This document shows positions 23,300 through 35,600 of a stretch of 64,000 nt of DNA, one piece after another. A program made the position numbers and the translations under genes. Source of the stretch: Flaveria trinervia (lineage: Eukaryota; Streptophyta; Magnoliopsida; Asterales; Asteraceae); the NCBI GenBank assembly GCA_025506515.1, contig CM046444.1, forward strand, positions 117,347,930 to 117,411,929, read 5' to 3'. The notes under the pieces are model-generated. The model saw only the letters and a program-made list of their open reading frames with translations, was not told where the DNA came from and searched no databases. Numbering within the stretch: position 1 is the stretch's first letter; every line of letters begins with the position of its first letter.

Positions 23300-23495
23300 A
23301 GCTCGACCCCAGCCAGGGGCTCTGCCCCTTGGACCCCGCTTCCAGGGGCGCTGCCCCTGGACCCCCGCCAAGGGGGCACTTCCCCCTTGGAACCCCCGTC
23401 AAATACGGATTACAACGCCTAGGATCGTAATAGATTCAAACAAGCGTGCACTCCGCACCTCCTAACTTGTTTGAAGTCTATTATGATCGAATTGA
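23300..23495. repeat. GC-rich triple-hairpin cluster and foldback
   Basis: Three consecutive GC-rich hairpins: 23313-23332 (CCAGGGGC/GCCCCTTGG), 23342-23360 (CCAGGGGC/GCCCCTGG, perfect) and 23368-23390 (CCAAGGGGG/CCCCCTTGG, perfect 9 bp, loop CACTT). They are followed by a longer foldback whose arms GATCGTAATAGATTCAAACA (from 23423) and CTTGTTTGAAGTCTATTATG (from 23467) pair with one mismatch and one gap. Confidence 0.75.
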
Positions 23496-23529
23496 TCAAC
23501 ACAAGTTAATCCCAATTACACTAAAATAT

Positions 23530-23770
23530 CCAACACATCGCAGCCATCACAGCACCACCACCGCAACCATCGCAACACCATCACCGTAACCATCAGAGAA
23601 GCACCACCATCCAACCATCACAGCACCACCACTACCACCGCACCCATCACAGCACCACCACCGCCGCACCCATCGTAGTACCACCACCGCAACCATCACA
23701 ACAACACCACCACCGTAACACCACCACACAACAATCACAACACCACCAACACAATCATTGCAGCTTGTAA
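23530..23770. repeat. CACCAC-rich degenerate satellite
   Basis: About 240 bases built from diverged units of the type CACCACCACCGCAACCATCA. The minus-strand frame across it (VVVVMVAVVVL-like) is a compositional artefact. Confidence 0.8.
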
Positions 23771-24698
23771 TTTCAGTATCATCACTTGTACATTGTGCTT
23801 TGAAGGTTGTGCTGTGCTTTTGAAAGTTGTATTGAAGCATCACCACTTGTACACTGTGCTTTTTTGAAGATTGTGCTTGTTTGAATGTTGTACATTATGC
23901 ATCTCATTTGGTACGGTGGTACTGTAGCCACCGACCAAAAACTCAAAGAGAATAATATACATTACATTGTAAAAGGGTTTGTCCTTGAAATATAAAACAC
24001 AAATTTAACATGTCATGATGATAACAAAATACAACAATTATAAGAATAAAACTATGATTTGAACCCCATGCGTTGCTATCGATTTTTTTTATTATAGAGT
24101 GATTGTCAACCTATTCCAAACTTTTGATCTTTTGTAACTAGTTCTATTATTTCAAACTTTTTGGTGTCACGTTACCAATTGACAATTGATGGTAGCTAAC
24201 ATTATTGGACTGACACGTCATTTTATTCATGTGTCATCCTCTTAATCCTTATAAACGTTCAACCAGTTATTTTGAAGAAAATGATGATGGTAGTGCACAA
24301 GAAAACCTCAATATAATCACAATTATTTTATTAAGTAATAGAAAATTTAAAGCTAGATGAACTTGTAGAAATACTATAAGTATTCTTTATTAATTTATTA
24401 CATATAAATATTTGTAAGCATAATAATATAAACATTAGTTAGATGAACTATTTATTATATTAAAATTTTCTTAAACATAATAATATAACATGTCAAAACT
24501 CATTATGGCTGGATTCAAAGAAAGAAACAAATACGAAAAGTGAAGTAGGGGATTTGGCGCAAATTATCAAAAATTGGTGATTAATTTGGGAAAACTAAAA
24601 AATACATTGTGCAAACCGACATACACATTAATACTTATATTAAAAATGCAATTCAAAGTGATACGGTTATCTTTTTGTTTTTATGTATTGGCCACGGT
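23771..24698. other. Gene-free segment
   Basis: AT-rich sequence. A near-repeat of 'ACTTGTACA(C/T)TGTGCTTT' occurs at 23785-23805 and 23843-23862. No gene, RNA or bounded element recognised. Confidence 0.45.
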
Positions 24699-25370
24699 GT
24701 CACACCCTTTAAATTCACCTGTGATGTTCTGTTGCGAGATGTGTGACACACAATGATCTTAGACCCAATCATATCCAACGACACTATATACGTTTTAAAT
24801 AAGCATTTGACCTTAAATCAGAATATCGGCCCCTATGTCACATCCTCAATCCCGCCGCCGACTCCTCTGGCCAGCAATCTCCCGCCAGCCGTTGCTCTCC
24901 CTCAAGCCGACCCCATCTCCCTCCGGTCGGCGCTCTCCCTCCACCGGCCCCCCTCTCATTTAAGAAAAGCATCGAGAGTCCTAATCCTGCAAAACCAAAG
25001 CCAGTTGTTCTTAACCCAGAAGAAGAAAGTTGTTGGCATTCCAAGTCAAGAACTTTGTGGGTTCTTTCTTTTGGGTTTTGTTCTAGTCCACTAGTGGGTT
25101 TGTTTTATCTTTTAAAAGTGGGTTTCTTGAAAGAAGCATCTTTTTGTATAATGACATGAACTTTAGTGTCTACTCATTTGAGACTTTTAATTTTAAACCC
25201 ATTGAATGTTTTTTAACCATTTAATGATGTTTAAACATGTAATATACTTTGCAAATGCAAAAAAATATATGATAAGTAGACTTAAAGAAGCTTGCTTTTG
25301 TTATTGCATAATGAGATTTGAAAACAAAAGAATTTGTGTTGTTTAAAAAGAATTTGGTTAAAGGTAAAGT
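24699..25370. other. LTR-end-like fragment and unassigned sequence
   Basis: TGTCACACCC at 24699 with downstream GTGTGACACA resembles the termini of the gypsy LTRs in this window, but only about 60 bases look related and no partner end was found. Positions 24835-25090 are a C-rich stretch with a 113-codon plus-strand frame lacking family signatures. Confidence 0.25.
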
Positions 25371-25864
25371 TTGATTTGGTTTAGTTACAAACTATTTTTG
25401 CAGTATGCAGATGTTAAAAAACAAACAGTCTTCTTTTTACAGACTACAGACGTTTGGTCCTCCTATTCTTCTGCAGATGTTTGCAGATGTGATCTGCAGA
25501 CTGTTGATATTTTACTGCTGAAAAAACAAACTGCACTTCAAAAGAAACTTTTTTAGCAATTATGTTTTCTTATATACTTTTATCATATTGTTGAACACCC
25601 GACACTACCGAAACATAACATGAACACGAAATAAAAACAATTAAGTTTTTGGGTGACATTTCTAACTCGTTTAATTAACAAGACATGTACGAGTTTACCT
25701 TTCTAACTCGTCTAATTAAAAGGTAGATCTATCAATGCATTTGAAAATAGAGTATACTTAGGCCAATCTGTTCACGACATGCTTAACCCATATATTATAA
25801 CCAGGTTGCAACTAGGATGGGGATGAGTGGATTGGCGTGAATGATTGGGGTGAGGGAAAAGGTC
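25371..25864. other. Possible short MITE and unassigned sequence
   Basis: AAAAAACAAAC words at 25418 and 25523 flank about 100 bases rich in CTGCAGA/TCTGCAG repeats. This could be a small non-autonomous transposon, but terminal inverted repeats are not clear. Nothing recognised in the rest. Confidence 0.3.
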
Positions 25865-26092
25865 CCAGGTAAAGACGACACCAATAGCGGCGACATGTAT
25901 CCGCTAATGTTGTCGCCGCTATTGATGTTGTACGATGTAACCCCAGCCGTGAGATTTAGGGACTAATCAACGACCAAAATTAAGTCAAGCAGTCTGGAAT
26001 GAATCGCTAGCTATTAGCCGCCATTAGTGTCGTCGCTAATAGCCTTGTCGCCGCTAATAGCGTCACAACAAATGATCACATTTCTTGTAGTG
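25865..26092. mobile_element. CACTA (En/Spm) transposon end with subterminal repeats
   Basis: The right terminus reads ATTTCTTGTAGTG at 26080-26092, the complement of the CACTACAAGAAAT inverted repeat of plant CACTA transposons. Inside it are subterminal repeats of the CGCCGCTAATAGC word in both orientations (25884-25920, 26010-26062), including a perfect 14-bp stem (25882-25895 with 25911-25924). No matching left terminus or transposase was found, so the element is truncated or non-autonomous with an eroded end. Confidence 0.7.
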
Positions 26093-26620
26093 ATTTGATT
26101 ACAACCCATCAATCTGATTGACCCATTTAGATGAAAGGATAAACAAGTCATGTTCAAGTTAAATGATTTTAAGACGTTAAGGTTAGAGTTGATGTATTTA
26201 TACCAATAAATATACAGATCGTCAACACTTTCATAATACAATCCACCAACGTGAGACATGTTAATCCGACACTACTTTTATATGCTTAATGATAGAACTC
26301 CATTGTAACTTCTTTTTTTCTCTCTAGAAACAAGATTATATAAGAAAATTCAACCGGAAAAACAAAACTTAGCACCTAAACATTTCACAAAAAGCTTCGT
26401 TATGGCTATCAATGACATCTTCATTTAGATTTCAGCCCTCACTAACAGTATCAAATTGCAGTATTAAGAGATTACCATCAGAAATATAACCATCTCGTTT
26501 GGTATGTCCAATTATTAACTCCAATAAAAACGACACAACACTGAAGATTATCCATAAACAAAGACGCAAGACATGACGATTATCCACAAACAAACTATGT
26601 CATCAGCATCATCATTGTCA
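26093..26620. other. 3' flank of the receptor kinase gene
   Basis: No gene recognised. The part nearest 26620 is probably the 3' UTR of the kinase gene on the minus strand. Confidence 0.45.
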
Positions 26621-29600
26621 TCATCTACCTTCTCCAATGATACTGCTAAGCATCGGTCTGGAAGCGTTATCAGGTGTGCTTGGTGAAACAGTGGAGTGAC
26701 TTGTACTTGGCATAGAATATGTACCTAAAGTTGGAACATCACTGTTAAAGGTTGTAGCATCTTTGAAATTGAAACCAGTCAAATACTCAGGCCGAGTAAT
26801 AGCACCACTTGCGTCTGAGTCTCCTGAAAGCATTGCCACCACTCGCGACATTGGTGGTCTTTGCATGGGCGAGGTTTGGGTGCATAAAAGCGCGATTCTC
26901 ATCACTCTTTTTACTTCTTCCTCATCAAATTCAGACAACTCTTCATCCACCAACTCAACCTCACTGTTGGCTTCATGCAGGTTCCATGCCTAAAATCATA
27001 CCAAAGGAACCGGATAGAAAAAAAAATTATATATGTATTATTATAATAATAAAACTAGGTTAGTCCACGCATAATATGTGAATTGAACAAATAAATATTA
27101 AATAATTATTAATACAAATCTATGCATAATAAAAAATCATGACTGAAGATAAAATATAATTATAAGTTTTAAATAGTTATTTTAAGTAAATAAACAATAA
27201 TGTATATTTCTTAAACTTTTATTTTATAACAAAATTGTGATTTCTAAATATATTGTTTTAAGAAAATGATTTTAAAAAGAACTCGTTGTATTTTGTATTT
27301 TATAATTTTTTTGTTTTCAAAAAGTGTGTTTTTAATAAAAAATAGGTTTTTAATTTATTAAATGATATATTTTTAATTTCAAAATGGTATGAGTAATATT
27401 ATTAGTATTCAATATTTTTATTAATAATATTAGAGAAATAAAAAAGTAAGTATAATGAGATTTACAATTGTTTTACGCTTATTTTAGTTTTCTAATAGAT
27501 AGATAGATAGGCTAAACGCTCATTAAATAAATAGATTAAATTTTAATGTAAAATATATATGTAAAATAAACATGAATAGCTACAGTATAATATTTTAATA
27601 TAAAATATAATTAAAATTATATATAAGTAATACTTCAAGAAATATAACAATTATATCACTTTTTAACTTTCTTATGCAAATAGTTTTATTTTTAAAGAGT
27701 CGTTTTAAGATTTGTTATAAAAAATACTTTTTTATAAAAATCTTGTTTTAAAAAAAATGATTTGTAATTATTCTAGTTGTTTCAATAAGATTGTTTTAAA
27801 TTATTAATCTTGTTTATAATTTTTTTTAAAAACAAAACGATTTTAAAATATTTTGTTTAAAATTTTTTTATGTTTTAAAATTTTCATATTATATAAAACT
27901 TTAGTTTTTTGTTATTTAGATTTTAATTAACAGATATTTTTAATTTTCTTCATAAAATCTATTTTAGAAAAAGATAGTTTGATTTTTTTTAAATAGATAG
28001 AGAAAGAAACATAATAATTAATAAAATTTATTTTTGATAAGAGAGAAATTTGTATGAGTATGTAAATTACTATAACATCCTTTTAGAGGGAAAATTGATG
28101 TGTGGATGTCTAAAAAAAAACAAGTGGCAAAAACATGATTAAGAGAATGACAAGTAACAAAAAAACTTTGTTTTGTTAGAAGTTATAGATATTAAATTCT
28201 ACAATTAAAAAGACTACAAGACTAATCAAGAAAACGAAAGATACCCATTCAAGAAGATATATTTTTTCATCTTCCAAATTTGAATCAGAATTAGGCCTTC
28301 CACTAATAATCTCCAGAGCCACAACTCCAAAGCCAAACACATCAGCTTTTTCTGTAAGGTGTCCACGCATTGCATACTCTGGTGCCAAATATCCACTATA
28401 AAACACATATAAAATCATAAGTTATATACACGTGTGTCTGCGCATACGCGTGTGTGTGAGTGTTTAACTCACAAAAAAGCAGACACATTATATAAATTCT
28501 TACATTGTGCCTGCAACACGAGTACTCATGTGTGTTTTCTTGTCATCATAAAGTTTGGCCAAACCAAAATCTGAGATCTTAGGGTTGAGTTCAGAATCAA
28601 GTAGAACATTGCTAGCTTTAACATCACGGTGTACAACCCGTATTCGAGATTCCTCATGCAGATATGCAAGACCGCGTGCTATCCCAAGGCATATTTCAAA
28701 CCGGGTGGCCCAATTAAGAAATAACCTGTTGGCTCCTATACCATGGACCCCAAATGTAACAGTAGAGTTTATACTCTACAACTCATGTCCTGAAACAGTA
28801 CTTATGATGAATGTAATGTAATATTTCTTACCGAATAATGCTTGATCAAGACTCTTGTTCTCAAGATACTCATAGACAAGAAGTCTTTTGGCACCTTCAA
28901 TGCAGCACCCGTATAATTTAACAAGGTTGCGGTGTTGGACAGCGGATATTGTTGCAATTTCAGCAATAAACTGAGACTTGCCCTGGTGGGAGGCTACAGA
29001 CAGTTGTTTAACAGCTATTACTCTCCCATCCTCAAGTGTTCCCTGTTTACCATCAAAAGAAAATTAAGAATTAATCATAGTTAAGTTTGAGTTTAAGAAG
29101 CAAAATTGTAATGTTAATTGAAAAGTATAAACAACCTTGTAAACAGGTCCAAAACCTCCCTCACCAAGCTTATTTGCAGGACTAAAATCATCAGTTGCAT
29201 TTTTCAGGTCTCCATAACTAAAGGTATATGGTTGGTGTCAAATCCCAAAATTCTGTTAATCAACAAAAGCATGTAAGTAGAATGAGCAAAATGGGTGGGA
29301 TGGATAACCCGTGTAGCACTTCTCACCCAAAGAAACAAAATTGTAAACAACTTACAATCATTATATTATTTTAATAATGATCAAACTTATAAAATTTAAA
29401 TGATTTATGCTAGGTTTATGCATTATATTTGACTTTGTGAGACTTTATACGACTAGACATGTTTCCCTGTAGCCATCTTTTTATTTTACCCATTTGACCC
29501 GGTAGAAGTCAAACTCAAACCGAGTTGGCCATCCAAAAGTAAGTGGGTTGAAATTGCATTTATTCCTGATAAATTCTACAGTTCTATGGAGTTGTTTAAG

Positions 29601-32600
29601 ACTTGAGTATATATTTAGATTGTTTTCAGAAATATACACATGCAATACTGATTATGCAACAACAAATATACGTGCTACACTGCTATATGCAAATTAGCTA
29701 ATGGAAAACATTTTTCATCTATATTAAAAGTAAAGATCCTGAAAAGCTACCTTCATAATTGTCCAATGCATCCTGCTTTTTCCTCCGCTGGCAAAAATAT
29801 ATAGAGCTAATAATGACAGAAAGCTAACAACTACAATAGGAACTAAAATCCCAGCAATTAAACCGGTCTTATTCTTCTTCTTGGTGGAAGGTGGAGTGTT
29901 GCTCACACTGGGTTGGAAATCTGTACAAAAGCAGTAAAGGTTGGTAGTTGTCAAGTATCAATAACATGAAGTTAAGAAACTAATATTAAGAAAGAATTTC
30001 AGTACTTGGGGTGGCACTGACTGCTGAGATTAGAGGACCAAAAGTCCCTTGCTCAGGTACACAGCAAGTCCCTTTTCCAGACCAGAATAAATGTATCTCA
30101 AGGTAGTTATCCGAAACCTGAACCATTGCTTCCCTTGAAACAGGAGTAAAAGAGGCACCCCCTGCTTCCCTTTTTATATCAAAATCTTGGAACACCCGGT
30201 TGCCCTGAAAGAGAAAGATGTGAAAAGCTATTGATATGATTAGGGAATACAGTAACACAATGCTTTATACTAGAGGTGGCCAGAGGAGTGAGTCGAGCAG
30301 GTTGGGTAATGGGTTGAAACAAGTCACCTTGGTATGGGTTAAAACAAACAATGCCGGGCTGGCGGGCTGGGTTGACCTCCATCCGTATTTTTAATAATAA
30401 TTGATGCTTTAATAATTTAAGAGGTTGTATGAACTAAGAACAGACTTTGGATGAGTTTCAGCCCATTTCATTTGTTTGCATTATTGCTAATATCTTGATC
30501 TGACCTATTTGATCAATTTGAGATTAATAACTGAAATTGACACATTCATTAGTAAGTGGGTCAAAATATCATATCTACCTTAGGACTAGTCATATGTAGT
30601 TTTCAAAAGTAGCAAATTTCATGTGTTCTAAGGGGATTGTGTGACTTTTAACTTGAGGTCAAACTACAAATTTTTACTTCATACTTGCTACAAACCTTCA
30701 ATTAGGATTCATATTTAGCCAACCACGGTTTAGGAGGAAACAGAAGTTGATGATGAAGAAACGCATTAAACTTTATTAACATAAACCTGCAAATAAATGT
30801 CAAAGACACGCCTTCCGGTACTTTTCCAAGTGGGACCGTCTTCTATCTCTAGTTCTGCAAATTGAAGTGTTACTGTGTAGTTACCATTTTCCATCCCTAA
30901 ACCATAATATCTTAATGACCCAGCAGAGAGTCGTGCTGTCTGGAAAAGTTCTGAATCTAAAGTGCCTGTGAATTGCCTTGAAGAGAAGGCTGTATGATTT
31001 GATTTGTCACTGTGACCAACATTGCTGACACCCCACCTTCTTTCAGAAGTCACATAATATGTTGCTGCTCCAAGTGCTTCAGTGTCTTCCTCGTGAAGTA
31101 ATTGGTTAGATGATGTGATTGGACGACCACCACCACAATTAATTCCAAAATCACTATCTGTTAAAACCAACATTTAAGGGTGTTGGTGAGGTGGCAGTTG
31201 AAAAAAAGGAAGTAGAAACTCGATGTTCCTGCTTACATATTGGGGACCCACGACCACAAGGGAAATTCCTTTGGAGACAAATCAAACCTGGAGGCAAACT
31301 GCTGTTTCCTGAATCTCCTAAAGTGAAGTTGTTAACAACTAAGTTACTGCAGATTGTACACATTAAAAATCTGAAATTAGTTCCAAAACTTTTGCTAAAA
31401 ACTATAAAATAAAAAGCACAATGTAATAATTATAACTAGTAATGTGATGCGTAACACTATGCACTTACAGTTGTAAGTTTGCCTCATTGACCCAAGAAGG
31501 AAGTGTTCCAGATAGTTCATTGTATGACACATCACTGCGTCAAGAAAATTAAAATAAATTACAAAATATTATATATTTTTCATTTTCACTAGATAAGATA
31601 GCCTATAATCTTGCAAACATGAAACCGCAAATGTAGTCATGCATTTCACTTACATATTGCGCAGAGTGGAGCTCTTCACATCAGGAAGGGTACCGTTTAA
31701 GCTATTATTTCCAAGAAACCTTAGATCATGACATATAGATCAGATTTTTAATATTATATAAATGTCAACATCCATCCCAATTATTTAACTCGAACATTAA
31801 TACTCATTGCTCTAGTTTCATGGAATATTTTTCATAGAAAGAGAACATGTGTATTACAAGAATGTGAGTTTACTCAAATTGAATAGTTCTCTTGGAATCT
31901 GTCCATTCAAATTGTTGAAGCTCAAATCCCTGAGAAGTATACACCCAAAGTTAGCAGCTGCCAGGAGATCGATCAAATAGCAAGACCAACAATAGATATT
32001 GAAAATAACATCTGAGAGCTTTCTTGAATAGTTGTAATATTTATAAACTTCAATATCAACTCACAGTCGTGTTAACTTTTGATGTTGTCCGATGTTAATT
32101 GGAATAGAGCCAGAAATTCTGTTATTCCTCAAAACTCTGCATCAAATAGTCTCATTGTATTTTGTTTTCAGATAATTACATGGATAGACTTAAAAAATAT
32201 TAAAAATATTTAAACTTTGCTCACAGAGTATGAAGGGACTTCAAATCCCTTATAAAATCCAAATTTCCGATAGATAAACCACTTATTCTCCTGTATCATT
32301 CATAGAACCCGATGAGCTAACTTTTAGAGGCTTTAAATCACAAGATGAAACTGTAAGATGGTAAAAGAGTGATTTATATTATTGAACAGTTAGGTTACAA
32401 TATATTGAGATAACAAGTAACCCTGGAAACCTAACTGGGCCCGTGGGCTCATTCTAATCAAACCCTAATAATATATTCTAATACCCCCCGCAGTCGTAGC
32501 GGAAGTAACGTACGCTAAGACTGGAAAACAAAAAAAACATAAATCAATAATAATAAGATAAACACGCTTCAATCGACTAAACTATCCAAACTTTTTCCAA

Positions 32601-35600
32601 AAGACGATACTGTGTTTGATGTTGTCATCCATGTTTTGGTTGATTGTGTTACCCATAATTGGCTTGATAGTTTATTGGTTCTTGATTCTCGGAATGATAA
32701 ATCGAAAATTGGCGACCATAGTCGTTCATGACTTGTCGAGGCTAGTAGCCGATTGTCACTTGTATCCGTAGATCAAGAGATTAAAGCTAAAGGAATAAAA
32801 AGAAAGCAAGGCGAGTGACTGCGTTCAGGCGGCGGTGTTTTGGATTCGTAGATCAAGAGAAAAAATCCGTAGAAGTAAAAAGAAAAAAAACAAAGAGAAA
32901 GGCCAGTGACCATGGTCAGGTGGCGATCTTTTTGACCCGTAGATCAAGAGAAAAGATCCGTAGATCTATAAAAGAAAAAGAAAAAAATCAATCAAACCGT
33001 AGTTTGAGATCGATGGCCGTGGACTGTGGTTCTTGGTACGGCTAAAACATCGAGAATAAAAAAAGGAAAAAAAGAAGTGATCGTTGCATTTTGTGAGTCA
33101 TAATTCAAGAATAAACCAAGAATATGATTGTGAACCAACCAAAAGAATAGATATCTTGTTTGAATATCCAGTCGATAAGGAAACTTTATTCAACAAAAAC
33201 TAGAAAACAGAGAAGAAACGAAACAGAAAACAAAGGTGGGACAGGGCGGCGGCGGTGGCGGCACACCGCCCTGTCTAGGGTTTGAACTCAGTGGCGACGG
33301 CTAGGGTTTGTATGTTTTTGTGGTGGTGCATAGAACCCTAAGGCTCTAATACCATGTAAGATGGTAAAATAATGATTTATATTATTGAACAGTTAAGTTA
33401 CAATATATAGAGATAACAAGTAACCTAGAAACCTAACTGGGCCCGTGGCTCATTCTAATCGAACCCTAGTAATATAATCTAATAGAAACAACTTAAAAAG
33501 AATAATAATGAACTCTTATGGGAAAAAAAGACTTACAAGTCCTGCAAAGAGGTCAATCTAGAAAACGAAGGTGGTATTGACCCTTCAAAAGAATTCCCCT
33601 CAAACCTCCTATATGTACATCATGCATGTAAATAATATGAAGTTTCATCATATGTAACACCTTGAATATGCCATAGAAGTTAACTTACAATGAGTCTAAC
33701 AGTGTCCAGTTCCCTATAAAGTCAGGGATTCTCCCAGTGAATTCATTATCAGAAGCCCATCTGCACAGCACAAGAGTTAGCATCAATAATAAAAGATGTC
33801 AATAAAGAAATAAAAAGCTAGAAAAATATACATATAATGCTCTTTCAATTTAATAAAAACTGTAATCTTTGAATTAGAGACTAGGTATTTGTTAAATATC
33901 CATATGCCCTTCAATACAAGACAAAACAAAGGAATCTGTGACAAATTTACTTGTAATGATGATCAGTGGTGGAGCTTGAACACTTCCGTAGGGGGTGGGG
34001 GCGAAACTAATTTTTTTAGGGGGAGCGAAGTCGATATTTGTATACAAATTTACACTACATGACAAAAATTTAACATAACTGACGAAAAAAAAGAAGGGAC
34101 CCCTACTATCCTCCGGCTTTGATGATGACAATACAAAACTAGGAAATTGTATCATGAACACTTCCTCCAAATTCGACATCTTAAAAAAGAAAGAGTTGCA
34201 ATTTTCATGGGATAGGTGAAGTACTATTTTGAAACATCATCAAAAATAGATGCTCTTACACTGTAACCAGGTTCTGTAAACTAGCAAATGTAGAAGGTAT
34301 TTCACCACCAACTCCAGAACTGTCGATGTAACTGACAAATTGAACACATATGAAGATGATATAAGGGTTCAATGGCATTGTGCATGGATATACATAGCAG
34401 AAAGGTAAATCCAGGAAAGAACTCCGAACATACTTTCATCCTTATTAAACAAAGAACCAAGCAATTTAATTAGTGATAAATTTAGAAGATGATCGTGAAC
34501 TTTCTTACAGCTGTTGTAATTCTCGCAAATTTCCAAGTTCAGATGGCAGAGAACCATTGAAATTATTTGTGCCAATTGCCCTGCAACATAAAATTAAAAT
34601 TTCTTTCAAACAAAAGAAGTTGCTGATTGATGACATGTAAACAAAAAGCAGAAAAATATATACAGTGATCTAAGGTCAGAAAGCAATCCTAGCTCTGGTG
34701 GAAGCTCCCCAGACAAAGCATTGATGCCCATATTCCTAAGGATAAATGAAAAATCATTTTCATAACCTCAGCTTTATTCTTAAAGATGCTTAGTATACAA
34801 ATGATCACCATGTTATAAGTATAAAATAGGAAAGCCTTACAGCCATTGCATCCGAGTTAAATTGCGAATTGAAGGTGACAAGGGACCTGTCAAGTAGTTC
34901 TGGCCCAAATTTCTGTAGCAAATACTTGATCATTAGCAGAATACAAGCATAGATACTCATGAGAACTAATGTATATGTGTTTATACACAAACACATAGAT
35001 AGTTGTAGGCTTTAACTTCCAATAGTTACAAAAAAGTAGTTGATAATAATATGGCTAACATAAAACAAAACAAAATGTCACGGTCAAATCCTAAGCATCG
35101 TGTGTAGTTTCATACAGAACAAAAAAAAACATATTAAAGCACCTACATTCATTCACTTTTAGCACATTGTTCGCACTCGCTAAAGTACAACGGTTCGCTT
35201 ACAACATTCAAAGAAAAATACTCATATATCAATATTAGTAGATGCTAGTTTTATCAATGACTTTCTTAATTTAATCACATATTATTTGGTAAAAAACTTT
35301 GCATAATTCAATAATGAAGAAAAAGGGGCATGCATACAGATTGGTAAGGTAAACCAAAGTCCAGAGTCCTTCCGGGATCACGCCCACAGCATCCATTGCA
35401 TAAACTTTTCTGAGTGAACCAACAAACCAACAATTGCCAAAAGATGTAGAATAAGTAACAGTTGAAGTAGTAAACCACTGTTCCAACTTGTAATTAAACT
35501 TCATATGGAATACTAATTAAAGAAGAAAGAATCGATATCATCACTTACAGTCGAGTGATGTGGCAAGTAGAATTGGCGAATCTACAATCACATTTGATAG

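Larger units (their letters stand above)
32352..33484 (-). mobile_element. TRIM-like miniature LTR retrotransposon in intron 9 of the receptor kinase
   Basis: A 1133-bp element with about 130-bp LTRs (32352-32484 and 33355-33484), flanked by an exact 5-bp duplication GAAAC (32347-32351 and 33485-33489). On the minus strand the 5' LTR is followed by TGGTATTAGAGCC (33354-33342), a primer site for initiator Met-tRNA with one mismatch, and the 3' LTR is preceded by the purine run GCGGGGGG (32485-32492). The 870-bp interior encodes no recognisable protein. This matches a terminal-repeat retrotransposon in miniature, mobilised in trans. It lies between kinase exons 9 and 10 and leaves the splice sites untouched. 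Confidence 0.93.

Noticed and set aside
23547..23846. A 99-codon Val/Gly/Trp-rich minus-strand frame
   Set aside because: Produced by the CACCAC satellite, not a protein.
24753..25094. A 113-codon Pro/Leu-rich plus-strand frame
   Set aside because: No recognisable domain, no splice or neighbour support; left as unassigned sequence.
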